This document shows positions 1 through 5,194 of a stretch of DNA of 5,194 bases, piece by piece. The stretch covers positions 1 to 5,194 of the forward strand of contig JAAWDC010000040.1 of NCBI GenBank assembly GCA_022793565.1. The letters run 5' to 3'. Under the pieces are notes generated by a model. It searched no databases and had not been told where the DNA came from. It worked only from the letters and a program-made list of their open reading frames with translations. The DNA is from Bacilli bacterium (lineage in GTDB: Bacteria > Bacillota_I > Bacilli_A > RF39 > UBA660). The position numbers and the translations under genes are program-made. Numbering within the stretch: position 1 is the first letter of the stretch; every line of letters starts with the position of its first letter.

Positions 1-866
1 GCAAAGGAGTTATAAATAACAATAATACATCCAATAGAAACTAAAGAAAGAAGAATAATCATAATTCCAGCTAAACTTTGGACAATATTGTCATATTTAG
101 AAATTCCAGATAACCCTAGTAAAGAGGAATTGAAATCCATAACACCATTTCCATATTTTTCTTCTAATTGACTAGTAATCTTCTCTGTATCCTTCATTTC
201 CTTAAAATGAAAATAAATATTATAACTACTATTAGAAGATACTTTAGATAGTATCGTAATAGCAACAGGGTCTCTCCATGAAACATAAGGATTTATTCCA
301 TAAAATCCAACAATTTTATAAGTTTCTTTTTTCTTCTCAACAAATTCATCTTCTTCTGTAAGACAATCATCACAACGAGTCATTGACTCTTCCCCATCAA
401 TTAAAAAAACACCCGTAGACAATGTTATCTCATTCCCTATTTTGAAAAAATCTTCATTTCCAAAACCATTAGAAACCAAAATCTCATGTTCATTTTGAGG
501 AAGCCTTCCCCGCACTAATTCTATTTCTTTCATATAATTCATATCAGCAGCTTCAATTCGTATATAAGAATCATCCTCTGAATCATCCCTTTTGGCGTAG
601 CTAACTAATGTATTTAAAAAATAATCTTTGACTTCAGGTGTTTTAGCGATCTCCTCAATATCATCTCCACGCACATTACCAAGCATAGAATGATAGCTAC
701 CTCTATTAATTAAAGTCTCTTGAATAGCATTATCTCTTAACGTAGAAAACAAAAGTCCAATTCCTACCATGAGTGCAGTTGAAAGAATAATTCCGATAAT
801 TGAGACAATTGTTCTTTTTTTATTCAACTTCAAATGACGAATAGTAAGTCTATTTAAAATACTCAT
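1..866 (-). CDS. FtsX/MacB-type ABC transporter permease, 3' end cut off by the window
   Basis: Membrane subunit of an ABC transporter, partner of the ATPase just upstream. I translated 288 residues from ATG at 866; the frame is open to the left edge, so the C-terminal part is missing. Residues 1-18 are basic (RLTIRHLKLNKKR). TM1 spans about 19-41, an extracytoplasmic domain of about 220 residues follows (about 42-262), and TM2 starts near 263 and runs to the edge. This N-terminal TM plus large outer domain plus FtsX-like TM layout matches the MacB_PCD/FtsX permease family, whose members export or extract peptides and lipids or work in mechanotransmission. Classical BceB instead has its big outer domain much later in the chain. 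Only 2 bases separate it from the ATPase stop, which indicates co-translation; AGAAGG lies 10 bases before the ATG. C165 and C168 form a CxxC in the outer domain. The substrate is unknown; antimicrobial peptide or envelope-stress relief is inferred from the neighbours. Confidence 0.9.
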   Translation of the reverse strand, partial: MSILNRLTIRHLKLNKKRTIVSIIGIILSTALMVGIGLLFSTLRDNAIQETLINRGSYHSMLGNVRGDDIEEIAKTPEVKDYFLNTLVSYAKRDDSEDDSYIRIEAADMNYMKEIELVRGRLPQNEHEILVSNGFGNEDFFKIGNEITLSTGVFLIDGEESMTRCDDCLTEEDEFVEKKKETYKIVGFYGINPYVSWRDPVAITILSKVSSNSSYNIYFHFKEMKDTEKITSQLEEKYGNGVMDFNSSLLGLSGISKYDNIVQSLAGIMIILLSLVSIGCIIVIYNSF

Positions 867-868
867 AA

Positions 869-1549
869 TTACCCTACCTTCTCATCTGAAACTATTTTTC
901 CATCATCAATTGTAATAATTCGATCGGCATTCAATGCTAGATTATAGTCATGGGTAATCATAATAATGGTCTGTTTATATTTCTCGTTTGACAATTTTAA
1001 CAATTCTACTACATCTTTACTTGCTTTAGAATCTAAATTCCCAGTTGGTTCATCAGCAAGTAACAGAGCAGGACGATTCATTAAAGCCCTTCCAATAGAA
1101 ACTCTTTGTTGTTGCCCACCAGATAATTCATTAGGTAAGTGATTAATACGTTTTTTTAAATTAAGCATATCAATCAATTCATTCAAATACTCTTTGTCAG
1201 GTTTTCTCCCATCTAATAAAATAGGTAGAGTAATATTCTCTTCTACATTAAGAATTGGAATTAAATTATAAAACTGGTAAATAAGTCCAACTTGCCTTCT
1301 ACGAAAAATAGCAAGATTCGTCTCGTCAAGCTGATATACCTTCTCCCCATCAATAATAATCTCTCCACTCGTCGGACGATCAACTCCACCAAGTAAATGA
1401 AGAAGTGTACTCTTTCCACTACCAGAAGAACCAACAATAGCCACAAATTCTCCTTGCTCTACAGAAAAAGAAACATGATCTAATGCCTTAACCAATGTAT
1501 TCCCTTTTCCATAGGATTTACATAGATCTTTTACTTTTAATATTTCCAT
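869..1549 (-). CDS. ABC transporter ATP-binding protein (MacB/LolD/BceA-like)
   Basis: Cytoplasmic ATPase of 226 residues that powers the permease encoded 2 bases downstream. All nucleotide-binding motifs are intact: Walker A GSSGSGKST at 40-48, Q-loop Q92, signature LSGGQQQR at 142-149, Walker B LLLADEP at 162-168 with catalytic E167, D-loop GNLD at 170-173, and H-loop H200. The length and the LADEPTGNLD stretch are typical of the LolD/MacB/BceA group that pairs with FtsX-type permeases. A longer reading from a TTG at 1570 is possible, but ATG 1549 is preferred: AGAGAGG sits 9 bases before it, and the protein then begins MEILKVKDL, the normal N-terminus of the family. The gene follows a 70-base gap with a candidate operator and -10 element, so it probably has its own inducible promoter as well as read-through from the kinase gene. 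The family is certain; the substrate is not. Confidence 0.95.
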   Translation of the reverse strand: MEILKVKDLCKSYGKGNTLVKALDHVSFSVEQGEFVAIVGSSGSGKSTLLHLLGGVDRPTSGEIIIDGEKVYQLDETNLAIFRRRQVGLIYQFYNLIPILNVEENITLPILLDGRKPDKEYLNELIDMLNLKKRINHLPNELSGGQQQRVSIGRALMNRPALLLADEPTGNLDSKASKDVVELLKLSNEKYKQTIIMITHDYNLALNADRIITIDDGKIVSDEKVG

Positions 1550-1558
1550 ACATAACAT

Positions 1559-1565
1559 CCTCTCT
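1559..1565 (-). promoter_or_regulatory. Shine-Dalgarno site that sets the ATPase start
   Basis: On the minus strand AGAGAGG lies 9 bases before ATG 1549. The upstream alternative TTG (1570) would lie before this site, and an in-frame ATG at 1558 would sit directly against it, so ATG 1549 is the best-supported start. Confidence 0.7.
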
Positions 1566-1575
1566 TTCAATATCC

Positions 1576-1581
1576 ATTCTA
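1576..1581 (-). promoter_or_regulatory. Candidate -10 element of the ATPase-permease promoter
   Basis: TAGAAT on the minus strand differs from TATAAT by one base and lies about 27 bases before the ATPase start. With a 17-base spacer the -35 position reads TGAAAA, a poor match. A good -10 with a poor -35 and an operator-like repeat just upstream is the usual look of an activator-dependent promoter. It is a short AT-rich motif, so chance is possible. Confidence 0.45.
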
Positions 1582-1604
1582 CTAAATCTTAGTGACTTTT
1601 TTCA

Positions 1605-1618
1605 TTACAATTTTGTCA
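1605..1618 (-). promoter_or_regulatory. BceR-box-like operator upstream of the ATPase gene
   Basis: The minus strand reads TGACA-AAAT-TGTAA, an exact fit to the TNACA-N4-TGTAA inverted repeat known for BceR-type response regulators in Bacillota. It lies in the 70-base gap between kinase stop and ATPase start, immediately after the kinase stop codon and about 23 bases upstream of the candidate -10. Its place between the sensor genes and the transporter genes is where the regulator encoded at 2617-3306 would be expected to act. Binding by that regulator is inferred. Confidence 0.6.
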
Positions 1619-1619
1619 T

Positions 1620-2624
1620 TTAATAATTCTTCTTATAAAATTTAATATTAAATGTTGTTCCTTTGGAACTAGAAACCACTTTAATATCCCCCTGCTGCAT
1701 CATAATAATTTTCTTTGCCATATGTAATCCAATCCCAATACTTTCCTTACTTCCTCCCCCTTTATAAAATCGTTCAAAAATATGTGGCAAATCTTCCTTA
1801 GAAATATCACAACCAGTATCTGATATCAAAAATTCAAAATAAAGAGGAGTCTCATTCACCTCAATTCTTAACACACCACCCTCTGGAGTATGTTCATGAG
1901 CATTCTTTAACATATTAACAAAAGCTTCTCTTGTCCAATTTGGATCAACCCATAAAAGAGGATCTTTTAAATTCACAATTTCTAAAGTTTGTTCCTTTAA
2001 CTCGATAGGAATTTTTAATGGTTCAATCACACTTTGAACTAACTCACTACTTTTAATCTTTCTTTTCTTTATAGGTTCTACCCCACTATCTAACCTAGAC
2101 ATCTTTAAAAGAGAAGAAACTAACCACTCTATCCTTTCTAACTGCATCCGATTTTTCAAAAGAAACTCACGTTTCAAATCAAAAGCCATATTCTGATCCT
2201 CTAAAAATAAATCATTAATAACATACATGGAAGTAAGTGGAGTCTTAATTTGATGAGAAATATCCGATAAAATTTCCTCTAAATATTTTTTATCTTTTCT
2301 ACTTTGTTCTACCTGCTCTCGCAACTTGATAGTCATCTTATAAATATCATTTTTTAAATTACTGATATCGCCCTCTTCATAATCACGAATCCCAATACTA
2401 TAATCCCCATTTAAAATACGATTCATATCAAAAGACAGTTTTTCTATCTCTTTCCCTTCATGATATAACACAATAAAGAAAAAGATATCTACAACTAAAA
2501 TTGCAAATAGAACAATCCAAAAAGTTAAATCTGAAATTTTACCAAAAAAAGTAAACAGCCATAGAATTCCTACAAAAAAAAGCTCCATCCAAAATAATAG
2601 TTGAATTTCCTTACGCCTAGTCAT
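1620..2624 (-). CDS. Two-component sensor histidine kinase with two TM helices and a minimal outer loop
   Basis: Membrane kinase of 334 residues, partner of the overlapping response regulator. TM1 is at about 9-27, a loop of only about 8 residues follows, and TM2 is at about 36-54. A HAMP-like linker covers about 55-105, the dimerisation/phosphoacceptor helix has DISHQIKTPLT with H124, and the HATPase_c domain has an N-box NMLKNAHEHT (N241), a G1 region SDTGCDI (269-273), an F-box HIFERFYKG and a G2 box GIGIGLHMAKK. Kinases with such short loops (intramembrane-sensing, BceS-like) usually detect the state of a partner ABC transporter, which fits the cluster. In the G1 box the second glycine of DxGxG is Asp273, which is unusual. 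I chose ATG 2624 over GTG 2654 because GGGAG lies 6 bases before it and the 8-base overlap with the regulator implies coupled translation. Confidence 0.95.
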   Translation of the reverse strand: MTRRKEIQLLFWMELFFVGILWLFTFFGKISDLTFWIVLFAILVVDIFFFIVLYHEGKEIEKLSFDMNRILNGDYSIGIRDYEEGDISNLKNDIYKMTIKLREQVEQSRKDKKYLEEILSDISHQIKTPLTSMYVINDLFLEDQNMAFDLKREFLLKNRMQLERIEWLVSSLLKMSRLDSGVEPIKKRKIKSSELVQSVIEPLKIPIELKEQTLEIVNLKDPLLWVDPNWTREAFVNMLKNAHEHTPEGGVLRIEVNETPLYFEFLISDTGCDISKEDLPHIFERFYKGGGSKESIGIGLHMAKKIIMMQQGDIKVVSSSKGTTFNIKFYKKNY

Positions 2625-3306
2625 CACGAACTCCCAATTGATATCCAATCCCACGAACTGTTTGAATAATCTTAGGATTACTTGGATCGTCCTCTATTTT
2701 TTCACGAATTCTCTTAATATAAACAGTTAAAGTATTATCGTTTACATATTCTTCATTCACATCCCAAATATTGGAAAGAACCTTCTCCCTTGTAAAAACA
2801 ATATTCGGATTTAAAAAGAAATTCAAAATAATCTTATATTCTAAAGCAGTTAGCATCACATCTTTTCCACCCTTAAAAACTTTTGCCTGTCTCGTATCTA
2901 AAGTAATTCCACCATACTCAATTACAGAATCTCCACTACTTGCTTCATAACGTCTTAACACATTACGAATTCTAGACATCAATTCCCTTGCCTTAAATGG
3001 TTTAGTAATATAATCATCTGCACCCATATCTAATCCCATCACAATAGAAGTCTCTATATCATCCGCTGTCAAAAATATAATCGGTACTTTAGAAAAAGTT
3101 CTAATTTCCTGAAAAAGAGAAAAACCATTTTGATCTGGAAGATTTACATCTAATAAACAAAGTATAATTTCTGTATTCTCTTTTAATATAGAAAGAGCAT
3201 CTCTAGCATTGGAAGACTCCAAAGTATCAAAAGATTCCTGTTTCAAATAATAATTTAGTCCCATTCGAATCACATCATCATCTTCAATAATTAATATTCT
3301 TTTCAT
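2617..3306 (-). CDS. OmpR/PhoB-family response regulator
   Basis: Cytoplasmic DNA-binding regulator of 229 residues, phosphorylated by the kinase whose gene it overlaps by 8 bases. The receiver domain (about 1-115) has acidic pocket D9/D10, phosphoacceptor D53 in LLDVNLPDQNG, T80 in IIFLTADD, and K102 in YITKPF. The winged-helix Trans_reg_C domain fills about 130-226, with TALEYKIIL, the DNTLTVYIKRIREKI recognition-helix region and the wing QTVRGIGYQL. All residues needed for phosphorelay are present. A frame extending 8 codons upstream (ATG 3330) exists, but MKRILIIEDD is the standard family start and a GGTGAGG site precedes ATG 3306. It most likely activates the transporter genes through the repeat at 1605-1618. 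It is first in its transcription unit, after the terminator at 3516-3548. Confidence 0.96.
   Translation of the reverse strand: MKRILIIEDDDVIRMGLNYYLKQESFDTLESSNARDALSILKENTEIILCLLDVNLPDQNGFSLFQEIRTFSKVPIIFLTADDIETSIVMGLDMGADDYITKPFKARELMSRIRNVLRRYEASSGDSVIEYGGITLDTRQAKVFKGGKDVMLTALEYKIILNFFLNPNIVFTREKVLSNIWDVNEEYVNDNTLTVYIKRIREKIEDDPSNPKIIQTVRGIGYQLGVRDD
2631..2635 (-). promoter_or_regulatory. Shine-Dalgarno site of the kinase, inside the regulator gene
   Basis: GGGAG on the minus strand ends 6 bases before ATG 2624. It lies within the last codons of the response regulator, so ribosomes ending the regulator can restart on the kinase. It decides for ATG 2624 over the GTG at 2654. Confidence 0.65.
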
Positions 3307-3308
3307 TT

Positions 3309-3315
3309 CCTCACC
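3309..3315 (-). promoter_or_regulatory. Shine-Dalgarno site of the response regulator
   Basis: GGTGAGG on the minus strand ends 2 bases before ATG 3306; with core GGTGA the spacing is 4. The spacing is short but the site supports ATG 3306 rather than the upstream ATG at 3330, which has no purine-rich site at a useful distance. Confidence 0.55.
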
Positions 3316-3321
3316 AACTAT

Positions 3322-3327
3322 ATTATA
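3322..3327 (-). promoter_or_regulatory. Candidate -10 close to the response regulator start
   Basis: A perfect TATAAT lies 15 bases before ATG 3306 on the minus strand. Transcription from it would begin at about 3315, just including the GGTGAGG site, so the mRNA would be nearly leaderless. The -35 position (ATTTTA with 17-base spacing) is poor, and TATAAT is common by chance in DNA this AT-rich. Confidence 0.3.
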
Positions 3328-3369
3328 CAAAATTTATCAAAAAATAAAATAGGATTTTTGTAATAAAAC

Positions 3370-3386
3370 ATTGTCAAAAAGACAAT
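3370..3386. promoter_or_regulatory. Perfect palindrome ATTGTC-N5-GACAAT upstream of the regulator-kinase genes
   Basis: A 6-base perfect inverted repeat around AAAAA (plus strand), 63 bases upstream of the response regulator start. On the minus strand its second arm includes a perfect TTGACA -35 hexamer (3377 to 3372); 17 bases further on, TCCTAT is only a weak -10. An operator overlapping a -35 is one reading; a small RNA hairpin in the leader is another. The minus strand also has TGACA (3376-3372) followed by TTACA (3363-3359), two half-sites like those of the 1605-1618 box but as a direct repeat. Confidence 0.4.
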
Positions 3387-3515
3387 AAATTTAACGAAAG
3401 ACCTCCTAAGAATTATAATAGTTTCCTACTTTCTAAAAAATAAACTATAATTTTTATCTCTTTTCTAAGCAAAAAAGCTTTTAAAAAATATAGTTCAAAA
3501 CACTAAGAATAAGAC

Positions 3516-3548
3516 AAAAAAGATTGTCCTTACTATCAAAGACAATCT
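3516..3548 (-). terminator. Intrinsic terminator of the radical SAM gene
   Basis: On the minus strand AGATTGTC (3548-3541) pairs perfectly with GACAATCT (3528-3521). Three more pairs (T-G, T-A, T-A) can close the loop, leaving GATAGT. The downstream arm ends in T and five further T follow (3520-3516), giving the usual U run. It begins 3 bases after the stop codon of the radical SAM gene. There is no T run on the plus strand side, so it works in the minus direction only. Confidence 0.85.
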
Positions 3549-3551
3549 CTA

Positions 3552-5194
3552 CTACTTTATCCTCTTAATCATCTGAAAATCATTATATAAATCCCCATTA
3601 GAATCAATTCCCAAATCAAAAGAATGCTTAGGATTATGTTTAAAATGTGCTTCTAGTTCAGAAGGATCAAAATATCGTTTCAACCAAACAGTAGTAACAC
3701 CATCACTTAACAAACTCAAATCAAAATAAGACGTCGAAACAATCGAAGATTTTTTAAAATGTTCCTTTTCAAGATTACTCTCAAATATATTTAAATAATC
3801 CCCAATAAAATCGCAAGGAATATCCGTCTTTGCTTCTAAATTTTGAATCATAAAACTACGAACTCCTAACTCTCTTCCAAACTGTAAATATTCTTCTAAA
3901 AAATGTTCTCTCATATTAAGTTCACTACAGGTCAAAGCTAAAATCACTTTTCGATACTCGACTAATTTTTGAAAATAAGGATCCTCCAAAGAATAACGAA
4001 CTCCCAAAATCTTTTGATTCTTTTCATCTTCTATTTCATGTCTACTCAACATAATTTTAGAATGAAAATAAATTTGTCTATATTTAGAAAGAATATGATA
4101 AACTCTCTCCCAGTCTCCAGAACCGTTCGTAAACAAATAAAAATCTGGAACTTCAATAGCATGTTCTGACAATATCTGCCAATAGTTAAAAAGAATATTC
4201 TCTATTTCATTCAAATATAAGGTCGGCTCTCCTCCACCAAAATAAATCTGATTTAAATGATGAAGCAAATCTTCTCGAGTTAGAGTCTCTAAAACTTTAT
4301 CAATACAAGTTGGACTTATTTTCTCTGTTATATTTTTACAAAAAGAACAAGTTCCATTACAAGCATTTCCAAGTTTCACATATGCACTAGTATTACAAGT
4401 AAATGGCGTATCCTCTATCCTCTTATTTTTCTCATTAGAATAAACCATTTCATTGAAAGAACAGTTAGAAAATGTAGTAAATGCATTAAATATTCCTATA
4501 TCCTCGTTCTTTCCAAGTTCAACAGCACGTTTATAACTAACATCAAAAGTACACGAATCAAAATTTAAATAATTCTTTAAAATTAATCCTGATAGTGCCT
4601 GAACGTCCTCTGCTGTAAAATCAGTATTTTGAATATGTGTTTCAAAGTTCTGATATGTAAATAAATTAAAAATATCGTCCAATTCACAAGTTTCCCTAAG
4701 TTTCTCTATTAAATGAACCATCTTATCTCTTTGATTAGAACGTAACGTAGAAATAATTAAATCCAAATAGCGATTCATTTGCTGATAGAATTGATTCTTA
4801 GATAAACCAAAAGGATAAGATCTATGATTACGCTTGTCCTTCCTAATGGCATGAAAAGTAGAACAATCAAAGGAATGCACAACCGCATCTACAATTTGAA
4901 AATCTGTAAACGGGTAATCAGGATTTAAATTAATTGTATCTAAATTAACTTTTGTAAAAGGACTAAGAATAATACCTGGATCTAAAATGACACTATACAT
5001 TGTTTCACTTGGATTTATCATTCGATTAAAATCTAAATGTAATCCTGTATTTTTCAAATTGCAATTCCTAATCAAAACAGATTCAAAATCCCTTTCTGTT
5101 AAATAACTAAGATCAACATCTTCTAATACAATATTTTGTAATACTGGCGGATCTCCTAAGTCTAATTTTTTAGGATTCAAATAGATCTTAGACC
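3552..5194 (-). CDS. Radical SAM enzyme with pentapeptide-repeat-like segments, 5' end outside the window
   Basis: Positions use residue 1 = codon TTG at 5180, which gives 542 residues. The frame stays open for four more codons (S-K-I-Y) to the right edge and no Shine-Dalgarno precedes the TTG, so the real start is probably upstream. The catalytic core begins near 262: CNGTCSFC with C274, C278 and C281 is the CxxxCxxC that binds the 4Fe-4S cluster, GGGEP (315-319) binds SAM, and LFTNGSG (349-355) is a typical barrel strand. No cysteine follows C456, so the SPASM or twitch auxiliary clusters usual in peptide-modifying relatives appear absent, although FDLGIDSNGDLYNDF (521-535) looks like the closing segment of that fold. 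Before the core, residues 13-48 and the FDSCTF (207-212) and FSNCSF (237-242) segments resemble pentapeptide repeats, with a helical stretch (about 127-180) between them. Reaction and substrate are unknown; peptide or protein modification is a guess. A terminator follows the stop. Confidence 0.85.
   Translation of the reverse strand, partial: SKIYLNPKKLDLGDPPVLQNIVLEDVDLSYLTERDFESVLIRNCNLKNTGLHLDFNRMINPSETMYSVILDPGIILSPFTKVNLDTINLNPDYPFTDFQIVDAVVHSFDCSTFHAIRKDKRNHRSYPFGLSKNQFYQQMNRYLDLIISTLRSNQRDKMVHLIEKLRETCELDDIFNLFTYQNFETHIQNTDFTAEDVQALSGLILKNYLNFDSCTFDVSYKRAVELGKNEDIGIFNAFTTFSNCSFNEMVYSNEKNKRIEDTPFTCNTSAYVKLGNACNGTCSFCKNITEKISPTCIDKVLETLTREDLLHHLNQIYFGGGEPTLYLNEIENILFNYWQILSEHAIEVPDFYLFTNGSGDWERVYHILSKYRQIYFHSKIMLSRHEIEDEKNQKILGVRYSLEDPYFQKLVEYRKVILALTCSELNMREHFLEEYLQFGRELGVRSFMIQNLEAKTDIPCDFIGDYLNIFESNLEKEHFKKSSIVSTSYFDLSLLSDGVTTVWLKRYFDPSELEAHFKHNPKHSFDLGIDSNGDLYNDFQMIKRIK

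Larger units (their letters stand above)
3307..3515. other. AT-rich intergenic/leader region with no supported gene
   Basis: This gap lies between the terminator of the radical SAM gene and the response regulator. It contains the palindrome at 3370-3386, an orphan AGGAGGT on the minus strand (3407-3401), a TATAAT (3417-3412) just before that, and an inverted repeat ATAGTTT/AAACTAT (3418-3424 and 3442-3448) with a 17-base loop. I find no ORF with a normal start placed correctly behind AGGAGGT. It presumably holds the promoter and 5' leader of the regulator-kinase genes. No known riboswitch or structured RNA is recognisable. Confidence 0.6.

Noticed and set aside
1261..1446. 61-residue open frame in an alternate frame of the ATPase gene
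   Set aside because: It lies fully inside the well-supported ATPase gene and has a low-complexity V/L/R composition with no recognisable motif.
2625..2654. GTG-initiated 10-residue extension of the histidine kinase
   Set aside because: ATG 2624 has a well-spaced GGGAG and the short overlap typical of coupled regulator-kinase pairs.
3446..3451. Plus-strand TATAAT as a promoter
   Set aside because: The -35 position reads TTCCTA, a weak match, and no plus-strand gene follows anywhere in the window.
3467..3480. AAGC-N6-GCTT hairpin in the intergenic region
   Set aside because: Only four base pairs in very AT-rich DNA, with no extension of the stem; a better terminator lies closer to the upstream gene.
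3969..4169. 66-residue plus-strand open frame
   Set aside because: It is antisense to the radical SAM coding region, has no clear ribosome site, and its composition reflects the AT-rich complement.
5178..5180. TTG as the true start of the radical SAM protein
   Set aside because: No Shine-Dalgarno is seen before it and the frame is open to the window edge, so the gene most likely starts outside.

Overview
The window comes from a low-GC, AT-rich bacterial genome, most likely a Bacillota/Bacilli-type organism. The signs are strong A/T bias at third codon positions, Gram-positive-style Shine-Dalgarno sites, TGG used for tryptophan (so the standard code, not the mycoplasma code), and a two-component system paired with an FtsX-type ABC transporter, as Bacillota use for sensing and resisting envelope stress or antimicrobial peptides. 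I cannot name the genus from the sequence.

All recognisable genes lie on the minus strand, so transcription runs from high to low coordinates. First (3552 to the right edge) is a radical SAM enzyme with pentapeptide-repeat-like segments before its catalytic core. Its reading frame is still open at the right edge, so its true start is outside the window. It ends at a convincing intrinsic terminator (3516-3548). An AT-rich 210-base gap follows, holding a palindrome, an orphan Shine-Dalgarno-like sequence and candidate promoter elements.

Next is a compact regulator-transporter cluster: an OmpR/PhoB-type response regulator (2617-3306), a two-TM histidine kinase with almost no extracytoplasmic loop (1620-2624, overlapping the regulator by 8 bases), a 70-base gap with a BceR-box-like operator and a -10 element, an ABC ATPase (869-1549), and an FtsX/MacB-type permease (866 to the left edge, truncated). 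The likely logic is that the kinase senses envelope stress, perhaps through the transporter, phosphorylates the regulator, and the regulator turns on the ATPase-permease pair from the 1605-1618 site. The kinase architecture and operator are Bce-like, but the permease has a large extracytoplasmic domain between TM1 and TM2, unlike classical BceB.

The most interesting items are the unusual radical SAM protein, the operator that separates sensor genes from transporter genes, the altered G1 box of the kinase, an extracytoplasmic CxxC in the permease, and the unexplained structure in the 3307-3515 leader region. I see no RNA gene, CRISPR array, insertion sequence or tRNA.
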